Shown piece after piece: positions 36,363-44,853 of a stretch of 64,000 nucleotides of DNA (its first letter is position 1; each line of letters opens with the position of its first letter). The DNA is from Sphingomonas tagetis (GTDB lineage: Bacteria > Pseudomonadota > Alphaproteobacteria > Sphingomonadales > Sphingomonadaceae): assembly GCF_024211275.1 (NCBI RefSeq), contig NZ_JAMLDX010000008.1:62001-126000 (forward strand). Direction: 5' to 3'. Made by a program: the position numbers and the translations under genes. Below the pieces are notes generated by a model. That model did no database searches. It was not told where the DNA came from and worked only from the letters and a program-made list of their open reading frames with translations.

Positions 36363-36749
36363 TCAGCTGACCGACAGGAAGGCCATCGCGCAGGTATTCT
36401 GCTGCCAGCCATCGCCGCGGCGGACCCAGCTCTGCGTCGCCACGGCCTTGATCTGGTTGCGCTTGTCGATGCCGCGCACCTCGACAATCTGGTCAAGCGG
36501 ACCGACCACCACCGCGATGTCGCCATAGACGCGGATGTTGAGTTCGCCGCGGTCGATGCGATGGAAGATGTATTTGGTCTCGACGCCGCTCAGATAATTG
36601 GCCTTGCCGTCGAAATGGCCGTTGCCATGGACATGGACGAGGTCGTCCGAGACCAGCTCGCCGAGCGCCGCGATGTCGCCCGAGGTCAGCGCCGCGCAGC
36701 GCCGTTGCTCATGCTCGATTATGGTCTGCCGATCGGTTTCGGTGGTCAT
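36363..36749 (-). CDS. SnoaL/NTF2-like protein
   Basis: This 128-residue protein has the NTF2-like alpha+beta cone fold: an N-terminal helix (RQTIIEHEQRRCAALTSGDI), LVSDDLVHVHGNGHFDGKAN, and a C-terminal sheet (QSWVRRGDGWQQNTCAMAF). Members include ketosteroid-isomerase-like and small dehydratase-like enzymes. GGGGAG precedes the ATG at 36749. The His-rich VHVHGNGH is a possible active-site region. The function in the pathway is unknown; an isomerase or hydratase step on a ring intermediate is plausible. Confidence 0.82.
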   Translation of the reverse strand: MTTETDRQTIIEHEQRRCAALTSGDIAALGELVSDDLVHVHGNGHFDGKANYLSGVETKYIFHRIDRGELNIRVYGDIAVVVGPLDQIVEVRGIDKRNQIKAVATQSWVRRGDGWQQNTCAMAFLSVS

Positions 36750-36762
36750 GGTCGCGCTCCCC

Positions 36763-37350
36763 TCACGTGCCGAAGACATATTCGGTGCCCGGCACGCGCG
36801 GCGCGACGCCCTGCTGTTTCAATTCGACTTCGGGGACGCCGTCGCGGAACAGCTCGACCAGCTTGTCGGGGTCGAACTGCACGCCCAGCACATTCTCGCG
36901 ATAGGCGTCGGTGTGGAAATAGCCGGTCAGTTCCTCGACCGTGGCGAAATTGTCGGTCTGCGTCTCGATCTGGTTACCGTCGCGGTCGCGATAGTAGAGC
37001 GATGTGGTCGGGCCGTGGTTGATGCACCAATAGGGCGCGATCCCGGCATCCTTGAGCCGCAGATAATTGGCCAGCAGATCGCCCAGCGACGCGAAGGCAT
37101 AGGCGATATGCTCGAACCCCGCCGCGCCGCGGTCGAGGTCGGGGAGATCGCCGAAATCGGCAATCGCGACGCGGTGATGCTCCTGATCGTAGGTGAGGAA
37201 CGACACGCTCTCGTCGCCGAACACTTCCCAGGCGTTGAGAAAGGTCTTGTAGAATTCGACCTGCTCGGCGAACCGCCCCGTCTTCAGCACGAAATGAACG
37301 AAGCCACTGGGGCGCACATCGCGCTTGGCCAGTTCACTGTCCCTGCTCAT
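36763..37350 (-). CDS. VOC-family, extradiol dioxygenase-like protein (first gene of ten-gene operon)
   Basis: This 195-residue protein is of the vicinal oxygen chelate superfamily. FVHFVLKTGR, FEHIAYAF and DGNQIETQTDNF supply the His, His and Glu metal ligands of type I extradiol dioxygenases and glyoxalases. PTTSLYYRDRDGNQIE matches the C-terminal module of catechol-cleaving enzymes, and the single-domain length suits the short extradiol class. GGAGAGG precedes the ATG. A 42-bp repeated element lies 72 bp upstream. Ring cleavage is the favoured role, in keeping with the FAH and BKACE genes that follow. Confidence 0.85.
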   Translation of the reverse strand: MSRDSELAKRDVRPSGFVHFVLKTGRFAEQVEFYKTFLNAWEVFGDESVSFLTYDQEHHRVAIADFGDLPDLDRGAAGFEHIAYAFASLGDLLANYLRLKDAGIAPYWCINHGPTTSLYYRDRDGNQIETQTDNFATVEELTGYFHTDAYRENVLGVQFDPDKLVELFRDGVPEVELKQQGVAPRVPGTEYVFGT

Positions 37351-37421
37351 CTACCTCTCCATCATTCGATGCCGTCCGCGTTTCGCGGTGTGGGCATGTC
37401 ATCGCCGGAGGGGGGTGGATT

Positions 37422-37463
37422 GTCGCGATGGATTATGGCCAGAGCCGATGCCCGCGGCCTATC
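37422..37463. promoter_or_regulatory. 42-bp repeated control element, copy A (upstream of VOC operon)
   Basis: The 42 bp starting GTCGCGATGG match those at 42043-42084 in 33 positions, including runs GTCGCGATGGA, TGGCC, CGATGC and CTATC. Both copies have the same orientation and lie 72-79 bp before the start codon of a minus-strand operon. It is probably a shared promoter or operator. Confidence 0.6.
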
Positions 37464-37472
37464 GCGCGCGGT

Positions 37473-38594
37473 TCACCGCCACGGATCGAGCAGGAATTTC
37501 CGCCCCGTCGCGCGCTGCGCATAGGCGTGGATGACGTCGGGCCGAATGGCGTCGGCGAGGCCGATCGTCGTGTCGAACGAGCTGGCGAAGATCGTCCCCA
37601 GATCGTCCGCGACACGCTGGCGCATCCGCTTGAAGACGTCGGGACCGGCGCGCTGGACCAGCTGGAACAACAGCCAGCCCGAGATGCTCCACGCCATCCC
37701 CATCGCGCGCGGCGTCACGATCGGGCCGGGATCGAGCGCGCCATAGACATAGACCTGCTTGGGTTCGGTCGAGCCGTAATGGCTATAGTCCGCCATGCGC
37801 CGCACGCCCGCTACCTCCATCGCCGCGAGCAGCCGTCCGGGCATCTCGCCGCCGATCGCGTCGAACGCCAGCCGCACGTCGGTCGCCGTGACCGCAGCAT
37901 CGAGCTGCGCTACGAAGTCGGCATCACTGCTGTTGCAGATGTGGACCGCCCCCTGCCCTAGCAACAGCTCGGCCTGCGCCGCGCTGCGCACGATGTTGAT
38001 GAGCGGGATGCCCTCGGCGAGGCACAGGCGGTTGAGCATCTGCCCGAGGTTCGACGCGGCGGCGGTGTGGATCAGCGCGCCATGGCCGTCGAGCCGCATC
38101 GTCTCGATCATGCCGAGCGCGGTGAGCGGGTTGATCAACGCCGCCGCGCCCTGTGCCGCAGTCACGCCATCGGGCAATACCAGACAGGCATCGGCCCTTG
38201 TTACGCGATATTGCGCATAGGTGCCCGGTCCGAAGATCGCCACCCGCCGTCCGAGCAAGGCTTGTGCGTTCGCACCGGCGCGGACCACGGTGCCTGCGCC
38301 TTCGCTTCCGACCGCCAAGGGCCGGTCGAGCCGCCCGGCGAAGCGCGGCAGCACCGCAGGCGGCACCGTCGCGACGGTCTTTCCACCGTTCGCGGTCAGC
38401 GTGGTGAGGTCTGCCGCGGCGAACATCAGGCCGATATCGGTCGGATTGACCGGCGCCGCCTCGATCCGCACGACCAGTTCGTCGTCGCCTGGATCAGGCA
38501 CCGGCGCTTCGACGAGCGAGAGTTCCAGCGTCCCCCCCGAGGTCATCTCGGACTGAAGCTGAAGGCTGGTGAGCGGTCCCGTATCGATGGTCAT
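37473..38594 (-). CDS. MDR-family (quinone oxidoreductase-like) dehydrogenase
   Basis: This 373-residue medium-chain oxidoreductase has a GroES-like domain (RIEAAPVNPTDIGLMFAAAD, VGSEGAGTVVRAG) and a Rossmann domain with LIHTAAASNLGQMLNRLCLA. The zinc ligands of alcohol dehydrogenases are not evident, so it fits the quinone oxidoreductase/enoyl reductase branch. AAGGGG precedes the ATG. It follows a Tat-exported esterase by 8 bp and a TonB receptor, all on the minus strand. The 121 bp after its stop hold the control element of the next operon. Confidence 0.87.
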   Translation of the reverse strand: MTIDTGPLTSLQLQSEMTSGGTLELSLVEAPVPDPGDDELVVRIEAAPVNPTDIGLMFAAADLTTLTANGGKTVATVPPAVLPRFAGRLDRPLAVGSEGAGTVVRAGANAQALLGRRVAIFGPGTYAQYRVTRADACLVLPDGVTAAQGAAALINPLTALGMIETMRLDGHGALIHTAAASNLGQMLNRLCLAEGIPLINIVRSAAQAELLLGQGAVHICNSSDADFVAQLDAAVTATDVRLAFDAIGGEMPGRLLAAMEVAGVRRMADYSHYGSTEPKQVYVYGALDPGPIVTPRAMGMAWSISGWLLFQLVQRAGPDVFKRMRQRVADDLGTIFASSFDTTIGLADAIRPDVIHAYAQRATGRKFLLDPWR

Positions 38595-38602
38595 CGTGCC
38601 CC

Positions 38603-39757
38603 TTATTTGTCGAGATGCGTGTCGAAGAACACCGCCATCGCGCCGTACATTTCCTTGGTCGCTCCCGAGGTCGGCGCGAACAGGAAGGACGAATGCGACA
38701 CCGCCTCGAACACCAGCAGTTCGGCGGGAATGCCCGCCCGCCGCAGCTTGCGGTGGACATGCGCGGCGTCGGACAGGAACACGTCGCGCGTGCCGGTGGA
38801 GATCACGCCCGGGGGAAAGCCGGTAAAGTCTCCGAGCAGCGGCGAGACCAGCGGATTGTCGAGCGATTCCTTGCCCGCGTAAAGTTCATGGACCGCATTG
38901 AGATAGCTGCTGTCAGGAGTCACCACGATATTGTCGGCCCATTCATTGGTCCGCCAGCTGTCGCCCCGGCGCCCCTTGTCGGCGGGCGGCGATCCGAGGC
39001 CGAGCGCGCCGGGCATAGGCAGGTCGAGCGACTTCATCTTGAGCAGCGCGGCGAGCCCGATATTGGCGCCTGCCGAAGTGCCGTGAAGCGCGATGCGCCG
39101 GGGATCGCGGTCGGCAGTCAGCGCTTTCCATGCCTTGATCGTGTCGTCGATCCCCGCCGGGAACGGGCGGTCGGGCGCCATGCCATAATCGAGCGAAAGT
39201 ACGGGATAGCCGGTATAGGCCGCGATCAACGTCGCCTCGAACGTCCCTGCCTCGCCATTCCCCAGCACATAGCCGCCGCCGTGGAGGTGGAAGATCAGCT
39301 TGTCCTGCCGCGCGGGATCGAGGCGCTTCGACGCCAGCCGATAGGCGTTTACCCCGCCGATCGGCGCCCGCGCCATCGCGACACCGAGCTTCTCGCGCAT
39401 GCCGGCCGCCGCCGCCGCGGCAAGCGCATCGCGTTCGCGCACGATCGCGCGCCAGCCATCGGCATTCGCCGCATCGAGATTCCATAGCGGCGAATAGGGA
39501 CCGCCGACACTCGCCGCCATTTCGGGATCTTCGGCGAGCGTCGATGGCACGGGGATCGCCCGCGCCGGCACATGGCGCGGGCCGGGTTTGGCGTTGGCCG
39601 CACCCTGCCGCGCATGAAGCGGGTTGCCGGGCTCAGCGTTCGCAGGGGTTGCCATGTCGGTCAGCGCCGTCGTGATCACCGCGGTGGCGATGAGGTTGCG
39701 TCGTGAAATGCGGGGAGGCTCGTCATGCACTCGATCATCCCCGCTCGCTCCAGACAT
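38603..39757 (-). CDS. Tat-exported alpha/beta hydrolase (HSL-type esterase)
   Basis: This 384-residue esterase has a twin-arginine signal (ISRRNLIATAVITTALTDMA, cleavage near ANA), so it should act in the periplasm. The oxyanion motif is LHGGGYVLG, the nucleophile is in GTSAGAN, the Asp is in GTRDVFLSD and the His is in VSHSSFLF. It is encoded 20 bp after the TonB receptor stop and 8 bp before the MDR gene. It probably hydrolyses an ester of the imported compound in the periplasm. Confidence 0.91.
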   Translation of the reverse strand: MSGASGDDRVHDEPPRISRRNLIATAVITTALTDMATPANAEPGNPLHARQGAANAKPGPRHVPARAIPVPSTLAEDPEMAASVGGPYSPLWNLDAANADGWRAIVRERDALAAAAAAGMREKLGVAMARAPIGGVNAYRLASKRLDPARQDKLIFHLHGGGYVLGNGEAGTFEATLIAAYTGYPVLSLDYGMAPDRPFPAGIDDTIKAWKALTADRDPRRIALHGTSAGANIGLAALLKMKSLDLPMPGALGLGSPPADKGRRGDSWRTNEWADNIVVTPDSSYLNAVHELYAGKESLDNPLVSPLLGDFTGFPPGVISTGTRDVFLSDAAHVHRKLRRAGIPAELLVFEAVSHSSFLFAPTSGATKEMYGAMAVFFDTHLDK

Positions 39758-39777
39758 GGCAACACCCTTGCCCGGGA

Positions 39778-41964
39778 TCAGAACTTGAAGCCGAGCGTCG
39801 CCGAATAGACGCGCGGGGCGAAGCCATAATTGACAAGATAGGCATTGGCGTTGGTGATGTTGCGCGCGATCACGCTCTCGTCGAGCAGGTTGTTCACCGC
39901 AAGCGTCAGGCTGACATGGTCCGACGGGTCTGAGATGCGCACCGACGCATTGAGCATGACATAGGCCGGCTGCCGGACATAATTGTCCGCTTCGAGATAA
40001 TAGTCGCCATTATAGGTCGCGGTGACGTTGAACAGCGTGTTCACGTCGCCGATCGGCACCTTGTAATCGGCGGCGATCGTGCCGACGAACTCCTGCGAGA
40101 GCGGCAGGCGATTGCCCGTCGCCGACCCCGGCACGATCAGCGCGCCGCCGGTCGCCCGTGGAGTCGAGATCGACGCGTTGGGATAGCTGGAGAATTCCGC
40201 CTTCATCAATTCGAGGCCACCGCGCAGCGTCAGCTGGTCTGATACCCGCGCGTTGAAGTCGACGTCGATGCCGTAGAGCCGTGCGCGCGCGCCGTTGGTC
40301 ACGGTCGGCGACAGGCCGGCGATGAAGGTCGTCACCTGCAGATTCTGGTAGCTGTAGTAGAAAGCACCGACGTTGAAGATCAGCCGGTTGTCGAACAGCT
40401 GCGTCTTGAGCCCGGCTTCCCAGTCGTCGAGCGTCTCGGGCAGATAGGCCGGCGTGCTCGCGGTCGCGATGTTGAACCCGCCGCTCTTGATGCCGCGATT
40501 GTACGAGACATAGGCCGACACGTCGGGCGAGAATTGGTGGTTGAGCGCGGCGCGCCAGGTCGGCCGCTTGATCGTCAGCGTGTTGTTGGCCTGCGCCGGA
40601 ACGAACAGGGTCGTGCCGTTGTAGCGCGTAATCGTGTCGCCACCGCTGATCGTGCGCTTTTCGTAAGTCCAACGCCCGCCGAGCGTCAGCGTGGTCGCAT
40701 CGCCCAGCTTGATGTCGACCTGCGCGAAGGGCGCGAAGGATTCAGCAACCTCCTCCGTGTTGCTGACCACCGTCCGGTTCGAGGTCGGCAACGGCGCGAA
40801 GATGCCCGTGAAGGCGCGTTCGAAATTGCGATAGGCCAGACTGTTGTGGAAGTAGAACACGCCGGCGACCCACTGGAACGCGCCGCCACTCGGCGAGATC
40901 AGCTGGAGTTCCTGCGAATAGCTCTCGTTGGGCACTTCGCCGGTGCTGATGATCAGCGGCGCGGCGACATTGGTGAAGTCGAAGCGGAAGCCGCCATCGC
41001 CCTTGCGATAAGCGCTGATCGACACGAACTTCGCGAAATCGAGGTCATGGTCGATCTCGAGGCTCGCGCCCCAGCCCTCGAAGCTGCTCCAGCCCGGCGT
41101 GCCGGCATAGCTCTGGTACCGGCTGGTGGTCGGGCCAAAGCCGGGATAGGCGAAGGTCGTGCCCGGATAGGGCTGATAGTTGGCGCCCGAATCGCGCCGA
41201 TTGACGTAATCGCCGATCAGCGTGATCTCGGTCCGGCTGCCGGGCGTGAACACCAGCTTGCCGCGCAGCGATGCGGCGTGCTCCAGCCGATAGATGTCGA
41301 AACCGGCCGACAGGCTCTTGCCCCAGCCGCGGCCCTGCGTGGTGTAGCTGCCCGAGAGGCTGGCGGCGACGCCCTCGCCCAGTCCGCCGCTGACATAAGC
41401 GCTGGCCCGGACCGTATCGTAGCTTTCATAGCCGATCTTGCCCATCAGCTTCGGCGTATCGCTGGGCTGCAGCGTCGTGATCTGGATGACGCCAGCGGTC
41501 GCGTTACGGCCGAACAGCGTGCCCTGCGGCCCCTTGAGCACGGTGACCTGCTCGACATCGGGCAAGTCGCGCAGGCCGTCGCGCTGGTTGGGCAGATAGA
41601 CGCCGTCGATATAGAGCGCGACGGCGTTCTCGACGACATTGCTGCCCGCCGCGATGCCGCGCAGCGAGGGGATGAAGGTGCCGATCGTGGTCGCGATATT
41701 GAGGCCGGGGACGACCGCATTGAGCGACTGCATGTCCTTGATGCCCGAATTTTCGAGCTGCTCGGTAGTCGCGACCGACACCGCGATCGGCACGTCCTGA
41801 AGCCGCTCGGAGCGCTTCTGCGCGGTGACCACGATGTCGTCCGAACTGGTCTGCGCCGCATCGCCGCTTGCCGCGCCGGCCGGCGTTTCCTGCCCGGCAT
41901 GCGCCCATGCGGCCGACGCCAGAAGCTGCGTCGCCAGTACCGCTGCTAAGGTTCGCTGTGTCAT
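39778..41964 (-). CDS. TonB-dependent receptor of the catabolic locus
   Basis: This 728-residue receptor has a Sec signal (TLAAVLATQLLASAAWAHA), the TonB-box segment DDIVVTAQKRSERLQDVPIA, a plug (VEQVTVLKGPQGTLFGRNAT) and a beta-barrel ending VYSATLGFKF. GGAGGGG lies about six bases before the ATG at 41964. Copy B of the 42-bp element is 79 bp upstream. It is the first gene of a receptor-esterase-MDR operon and diverges from an FAD monooxygenase. The ligand is probably the ester that the next gene cleaves. Confidence 0.94.
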   Translation of the reverse strand: MTQRTLAAVLATQLLASAAWAHAGQETPAGAASGDAAQTSSDDIVVTAQKRSERLQDVPIAVSVATTEQLENSGIKDMQSLNAVVPGLNIATTIGTFIPSLRGIAAGSNVVENAVALYIDGVYLPNQRDGLRDLPDVEQVTVLKGPQGTLFGRNATAGVIQITTLQPSDTPKLMGKIGYESYDTVRASAYVSGGLGEGVAASLSGSYTTQGRGWGKSLSAGFDIYRLEHAASLRGKLVFTPGSRTEITLIGDYVNRRDSGANYQPYPGTTFAYPGFGPTTSRYQSYAGTPGWSSFEGWGASLEIDHDLDFAKFVSISAYRKGDGGFRFDFTNVAAPLIISTGEVPNESYSQELQLISPSGGAFQWVAGVFYFHNSLAYRNFERAFTGIFAPLPTSNRTVVSNTEEVAESFAPFAQVDIKLGDATTLTLGGRWTYEKRTISGGDTITRYNGTTLFVPAQANNTLTIKRPTWRAALNHQFSPDVSAYVSYNRGIKSGGFNIATASTPAYLPETLDDWEAGLKTQLFDNRLIFNVGAFYYSYQNLQVTTFIAGLSPTVTNGARARLYGIDVDFNARVSDQLTLRGGLELMKAEFSSYPNASISTPRATGGALIVPGSATGNRLPLSQEFVGTIAADYKVPIGDVNTLFNVTATYNGDYYLEADNYVRQPAYVMLNASVRISDPSDHVSLTLAVNNLLDESVIARNITNANAYLVNYGFAPRVYSATLGFKF

Positions 41965-42042
41965 CGTGACCCCTCCATGCTCATGCCGTCCGCCATCATG
42001 GGCGGCGGCTTGGCGCATCTACTGAACGGGTCGCTATCATTC

Positions 42043-42084
42043 GTCGCGATGGAATTTGGCCGGACTCGATGCCTGCCATCTATC
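42043..42084. promoter_or_regulatory. 42-bp repeated control element, copy B (upstream of TonB receptor operon)
   Basis: This is the second copy of the element at 37422, 33 of 42 bases identical and in the same orientation to the downstream minus-strand genes. It lies in the 285-bp region shared with the divergent FAD monooxygenase, so it could also influence that gene. Confidence 0.6.
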
Positions 42085-42249
42085 AATCGCGGGACGGCCG
42101 ACGCTGTCATTCGCTGCGGATCATGGCGGCCCCCGACGGATCGGGCAAGCCGCACGGCGCGGCCGATAGGTCGGGGGCATCAACTACGCGATTATTCCAT
42201 CCTCTCGCGCCGCATCCGGCGGGATACCGACACCGCAGGAGAGGTGCCC

Positions 42250-43908
42250 ATGAAATCAGCCAGCCCAGATTCGCGTCCGCAGGTCATCATCGTCGGCGCC
42301 GGCCCGACGGGGCTGGCGCTCGCGATCGAGCTCGGCACGCGGGGCGTCCCATGCCTGGTCGTCGAGCGCACCGAGCGCGGCGGCTATGCGCCGCGCGCCA
42401 AGACCACCCATGTCCGCACGCGCGAGCTGATGCGCCGCTGGGGGATCGCCGGCGAGCTGGCGAAGGTGTCGCCGTTCGGGATCGATTATCCCGCCGACAT
42501 TCATTTCGTGACGCGCCTTTCAGGGCGCAGCCTCGTCCGCTTCCGCGATGCGCTCAACTGCGCGCCGGCGCGTGACGAGCGCTATTCCGAGCATGCGCAA
42601 TGGGTGCCGCAATACAAGCTCGAGGCGGTGCTACGGGCGAAGGCGCTGTCATTGCCGCATGTTCGCATGCTCTACGGCACCGAGTTCGTCGACTTTGCGC
42701 AGGACGCCGGCGAGGTTCGCGTGCGACTGCGGGGGAGCAGCGGGCAGGAAGAGGTCATCGCCGGCGACTATCTCGTTGGTGCTGACGGCGCGCGCAGCGT
42801 CGTGCGCGAGCAGATCGGCGCGACGATGGTCGGCACTTACGGCCTCTCGCGCAACTACAACGTCATCGTCCATGCGCCCGGGCTGGCGCAGGCGCATGCG
42901 CATGGCCCGGGGATCATGTACTGGCAGCTCAACGCCGAGGCGCCGAGCGTGATCAGCCCGATGGACGAGGGCGATCTGTGGTCGTTCGGCCCGACCGGCC
43001 TGCCCCCCGGCGTGACTCTGACCGACGATGCCGCACTCGACCTGATCCGGCGCTCGACCGGTATCGACCTGCCCTACAAGGTGCTGAGCTCGGACCTGTG
43101 GATCGCCAGCCGGCTGCTTGCCGACCGCTACCGCAAGGGCCGCGTGTTTCTGGCCGGCGACGCCTGCCACCTGCATCCGCCGTTCGGCGGGTTCGGGATG
43201 AACATGGGCATCGCCGACGCGGTCGATCTCGGCTGGAAGCTGGCGGCGGTCGCGCAGGACTGGGGCGGGCCGCGGTTGCTCGACAGCTATGAGGCCGAAC
43301 GCCGACCGGTGCACGACATGGTGATGGACGAGGCCGAGGCCAATCACGCCGTCCTGCCCAACCAGTTGTTCCGCGAGGGAATAGAGGACGACACGCCCGA
43401 GGGCGAGGCGATCCGGCAGGAGGTGGCGGCGTTCATCCAGCGCACCAAGGTCCGCGAATTCTATGCGCTCGGCGTGGTGCTCGGCCTGCGCTATCGCGGG
43501 TCGCCGGTGATCGCGGAGGACGGGACCGAGGCGGCTTGGCGCATCTCGCGCGACTATCAGCCGAGCGCGGCGCCGGGCTGTCTCGCGCCGCATGCCTGGC
43601 TCGATGACGGCCAATCGCTTTACGACCTGTTCGGGCAAGGCTTCACGCTGCTCGTGCTGGGCGACCCTGACGGCGCCGATATCGACGCAGCGCGGCGCGA
43701 GGCGGAGCGCAGCGGAACGCCGCTCGACATTGTCGTCCTCGACGATCCGCGCCTTCGCTCGCTGTACGACGCGACGCGCGCGCTGGTGCGGCCGGATCAG
43801 ATCGTCGCCTGGCGCGGCGACCAATGGCCCGGCACCGGCTTGCTCGGCCTCGCCTCGGGCCGGGCCGAAGCGCCACAGGCGGCCCCGCGTCAGGCCGCCC
43901 TGCCCTGA
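42250..43908 (+). CDS. FAD-dependent aromatic monooxygenase (PHBH/MhpA class A)
   Basis: This 552-residue class A flavin monooxygenase should hydroxylate an aromatic ring with NAD(P)H and O2. It has the GxGxxG site VIIVGAGPTGLALAIELG, the DG motif GADGARSVVRE and the GD motif VFLAGDACHLHPPFGGFGMN. A C-terminal thioredoxin-like region follows residue 430, as in phenol and 3-(3-hydroxyphenyl)propionate hydroxylases. I used the ATG at 42250, with GGAGAGG upstream, because residues before it have no homology. It converges on a LysR gene only 3 bp after its stop. Hydroxylation could prepare the ring for the VOC-family dioxygenase. Confidence 0.93.
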   Translation: MKSASPDSRPQVIIVGAGPTGLALAIELGTRGVPCLVVERTERGGYAPRAKTTHVRTRELMRRWGIAGELAKVSPFGIDYPADIHFVTRLSGRSLVRFRDALNCAPARDERYSEHAQWVPQYKLEAVLRAKALSLPHVRMLYGTEFVDFAQDAGEVRVRLRGSSGQEEVIAGDYLVGADGARSVVREQIGATMVGTYGLSRNYNVIVHAPGLAQAHAHGPGIMYWQLNAEAPSVISPMDEGDLWSFGPTGLPPGVTLTDDAALDLIRRSTGIDLPYKVLSSDLWIASRLLADRYRKGRVFLAGDACHLHPPFGGFGMNMGIADAVDLGWKLAAVAQDWGGPRLLDSYEAERRPVHDMVMDEAEANHAVLPNQLFREGIEDDTPEGEAIRQEVAAFIQRTKVREFYALGVVLGLRYRGSPVIAEDGTEAAWRISRDYQPSAAPGCLAPHAWLDDGQSLYDLFGQGFTLLVLGDPDGADIDAARREAERSGTPLDIVVLDDPRLRSLYDATRALVRPDQIVAWRGDQWPGTGLLGLASGRAEAPQAAPRQAALP

Positions 43909-43911
43909 CGC

Positions 43912-44835
43912 TCATCGTCCGGCGGACAGCCGCATCCCATAATTGAGCCCCGCCCCGCGCACCATATCGCACAGTCCTTCGGCCAGCGGAGTCAGCGGGA
44001 GATCGCCGCGCCGCACGATGCAAACCGGCGCCGCGTGGAGCGGCTGTTCGAGCGGGATCATGTCGATATATTGTCCGCCCAGCGCGAACTCGTCGAGCCA
44101 TTGGATCGGCAGGATCGTCAGCATATCGGTATTGGCGATCGCCAGGACGGTCACTGTCGCCGACCGCGAATGCATCACGATATTGGGCAGTGGCAGCCCC
44201 GCGCGTTCGAAAATCGCTTCGAAATCGGCTTCGTCGCGGCGGTCGGAAAAGGACGGCCGCACCCAGGCCGCGCCCTGCAACTGCTCCAGCGTGGTGGCGC
44301 TCGCCAGCGGATGGCCACGGCGGGCGACGATGATGCGCCGGTTGTCGAACAGCTTCTCGACCGTCAGCCCGGCGGCGGCACGATTTTCGTAGAGCGGGCC
44401 GACGAAGAAATCGATCTCCCCCGACAGGATGTCGCTCTCGATCGGCTGCAACAGGCTTTCGCTAACGCGCAGCAGGGCCTGCGGAAATCGCTTGTAGAAT
44501 TTCTGAAGCACGGTCGGGACGATCGAGATGCTCGCCGCAGCCGAGACGGCGATCGACACCTGGCCGACGAAGCGGCCCTTCGCCTGTTCCAGCTCCTCGA
44601 AGATGTGGCGAACTTCGGACTGAATCGCGACGGCGCGGCGCACGAACATATGCCCGGCCTCGGTCAGCACGACGCCGTGCGGCTGGCGCATGAACAGCGA
44701 CTGGCCGAGTTCGTTCTCGGTATCGCGGATGCTGCGCGTGATCGTCGGCTGCGTGATGCCGAGTTTGCGGCTCGCCCCGCGCAGGCTGCCGGCTTCGGCG
44801 ACGGCGAGAATGTCGCGAATGTGGCTCAGCTTCAT
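43912..44835 (-). CDS. LysR-family regulator (first)
   Basis: This 307-residue regulator has the LysR HTH (LAVAEAGSLRGASRKLGITQ, PTITRSIRDTENELG) and a periplasmic-binding-like effector domain from about residue 93 (GQVSIAVSAAASISIVPTVL). It has GGGGGAGG before its ATG. It is the last gene of a LysR-MFS-LysR group on the minus strand and abuts the monooxygenase. It is a candidate regulator of the aromatic operons and of the 42-bp element. Confidence 0.92.
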   Translation of the reverse strand: MKLSHIRDILAVAEAGSLRGASRKLGITQPTITRSIRDTENELGQSLFMRQPHGVVLTEAGHMFVRRAVAIQSEVRHIFEELEQAKGRFVGQVSIAVSAAASISIVPTVLQKFYKRFPQALLRVSESLLQPIESDILSGEIDFFVGPLYENRAAAGLTVEKLFDNRRIIVARRGHPLASATTLEQLQGAAWVRPSFSDRRDEADFEAIFERAGLPLPNIVMHSRSATVTVLAIANTDMLTILPIQWLDEFALGGQYIDMIPLEQPLHAAPVCIVRRGDLPLTPLAEGLCDMVRGAGLNYGMRLSAGR

Positions 44836-44853
44836 GCGCCCTCCCCCGATGCT

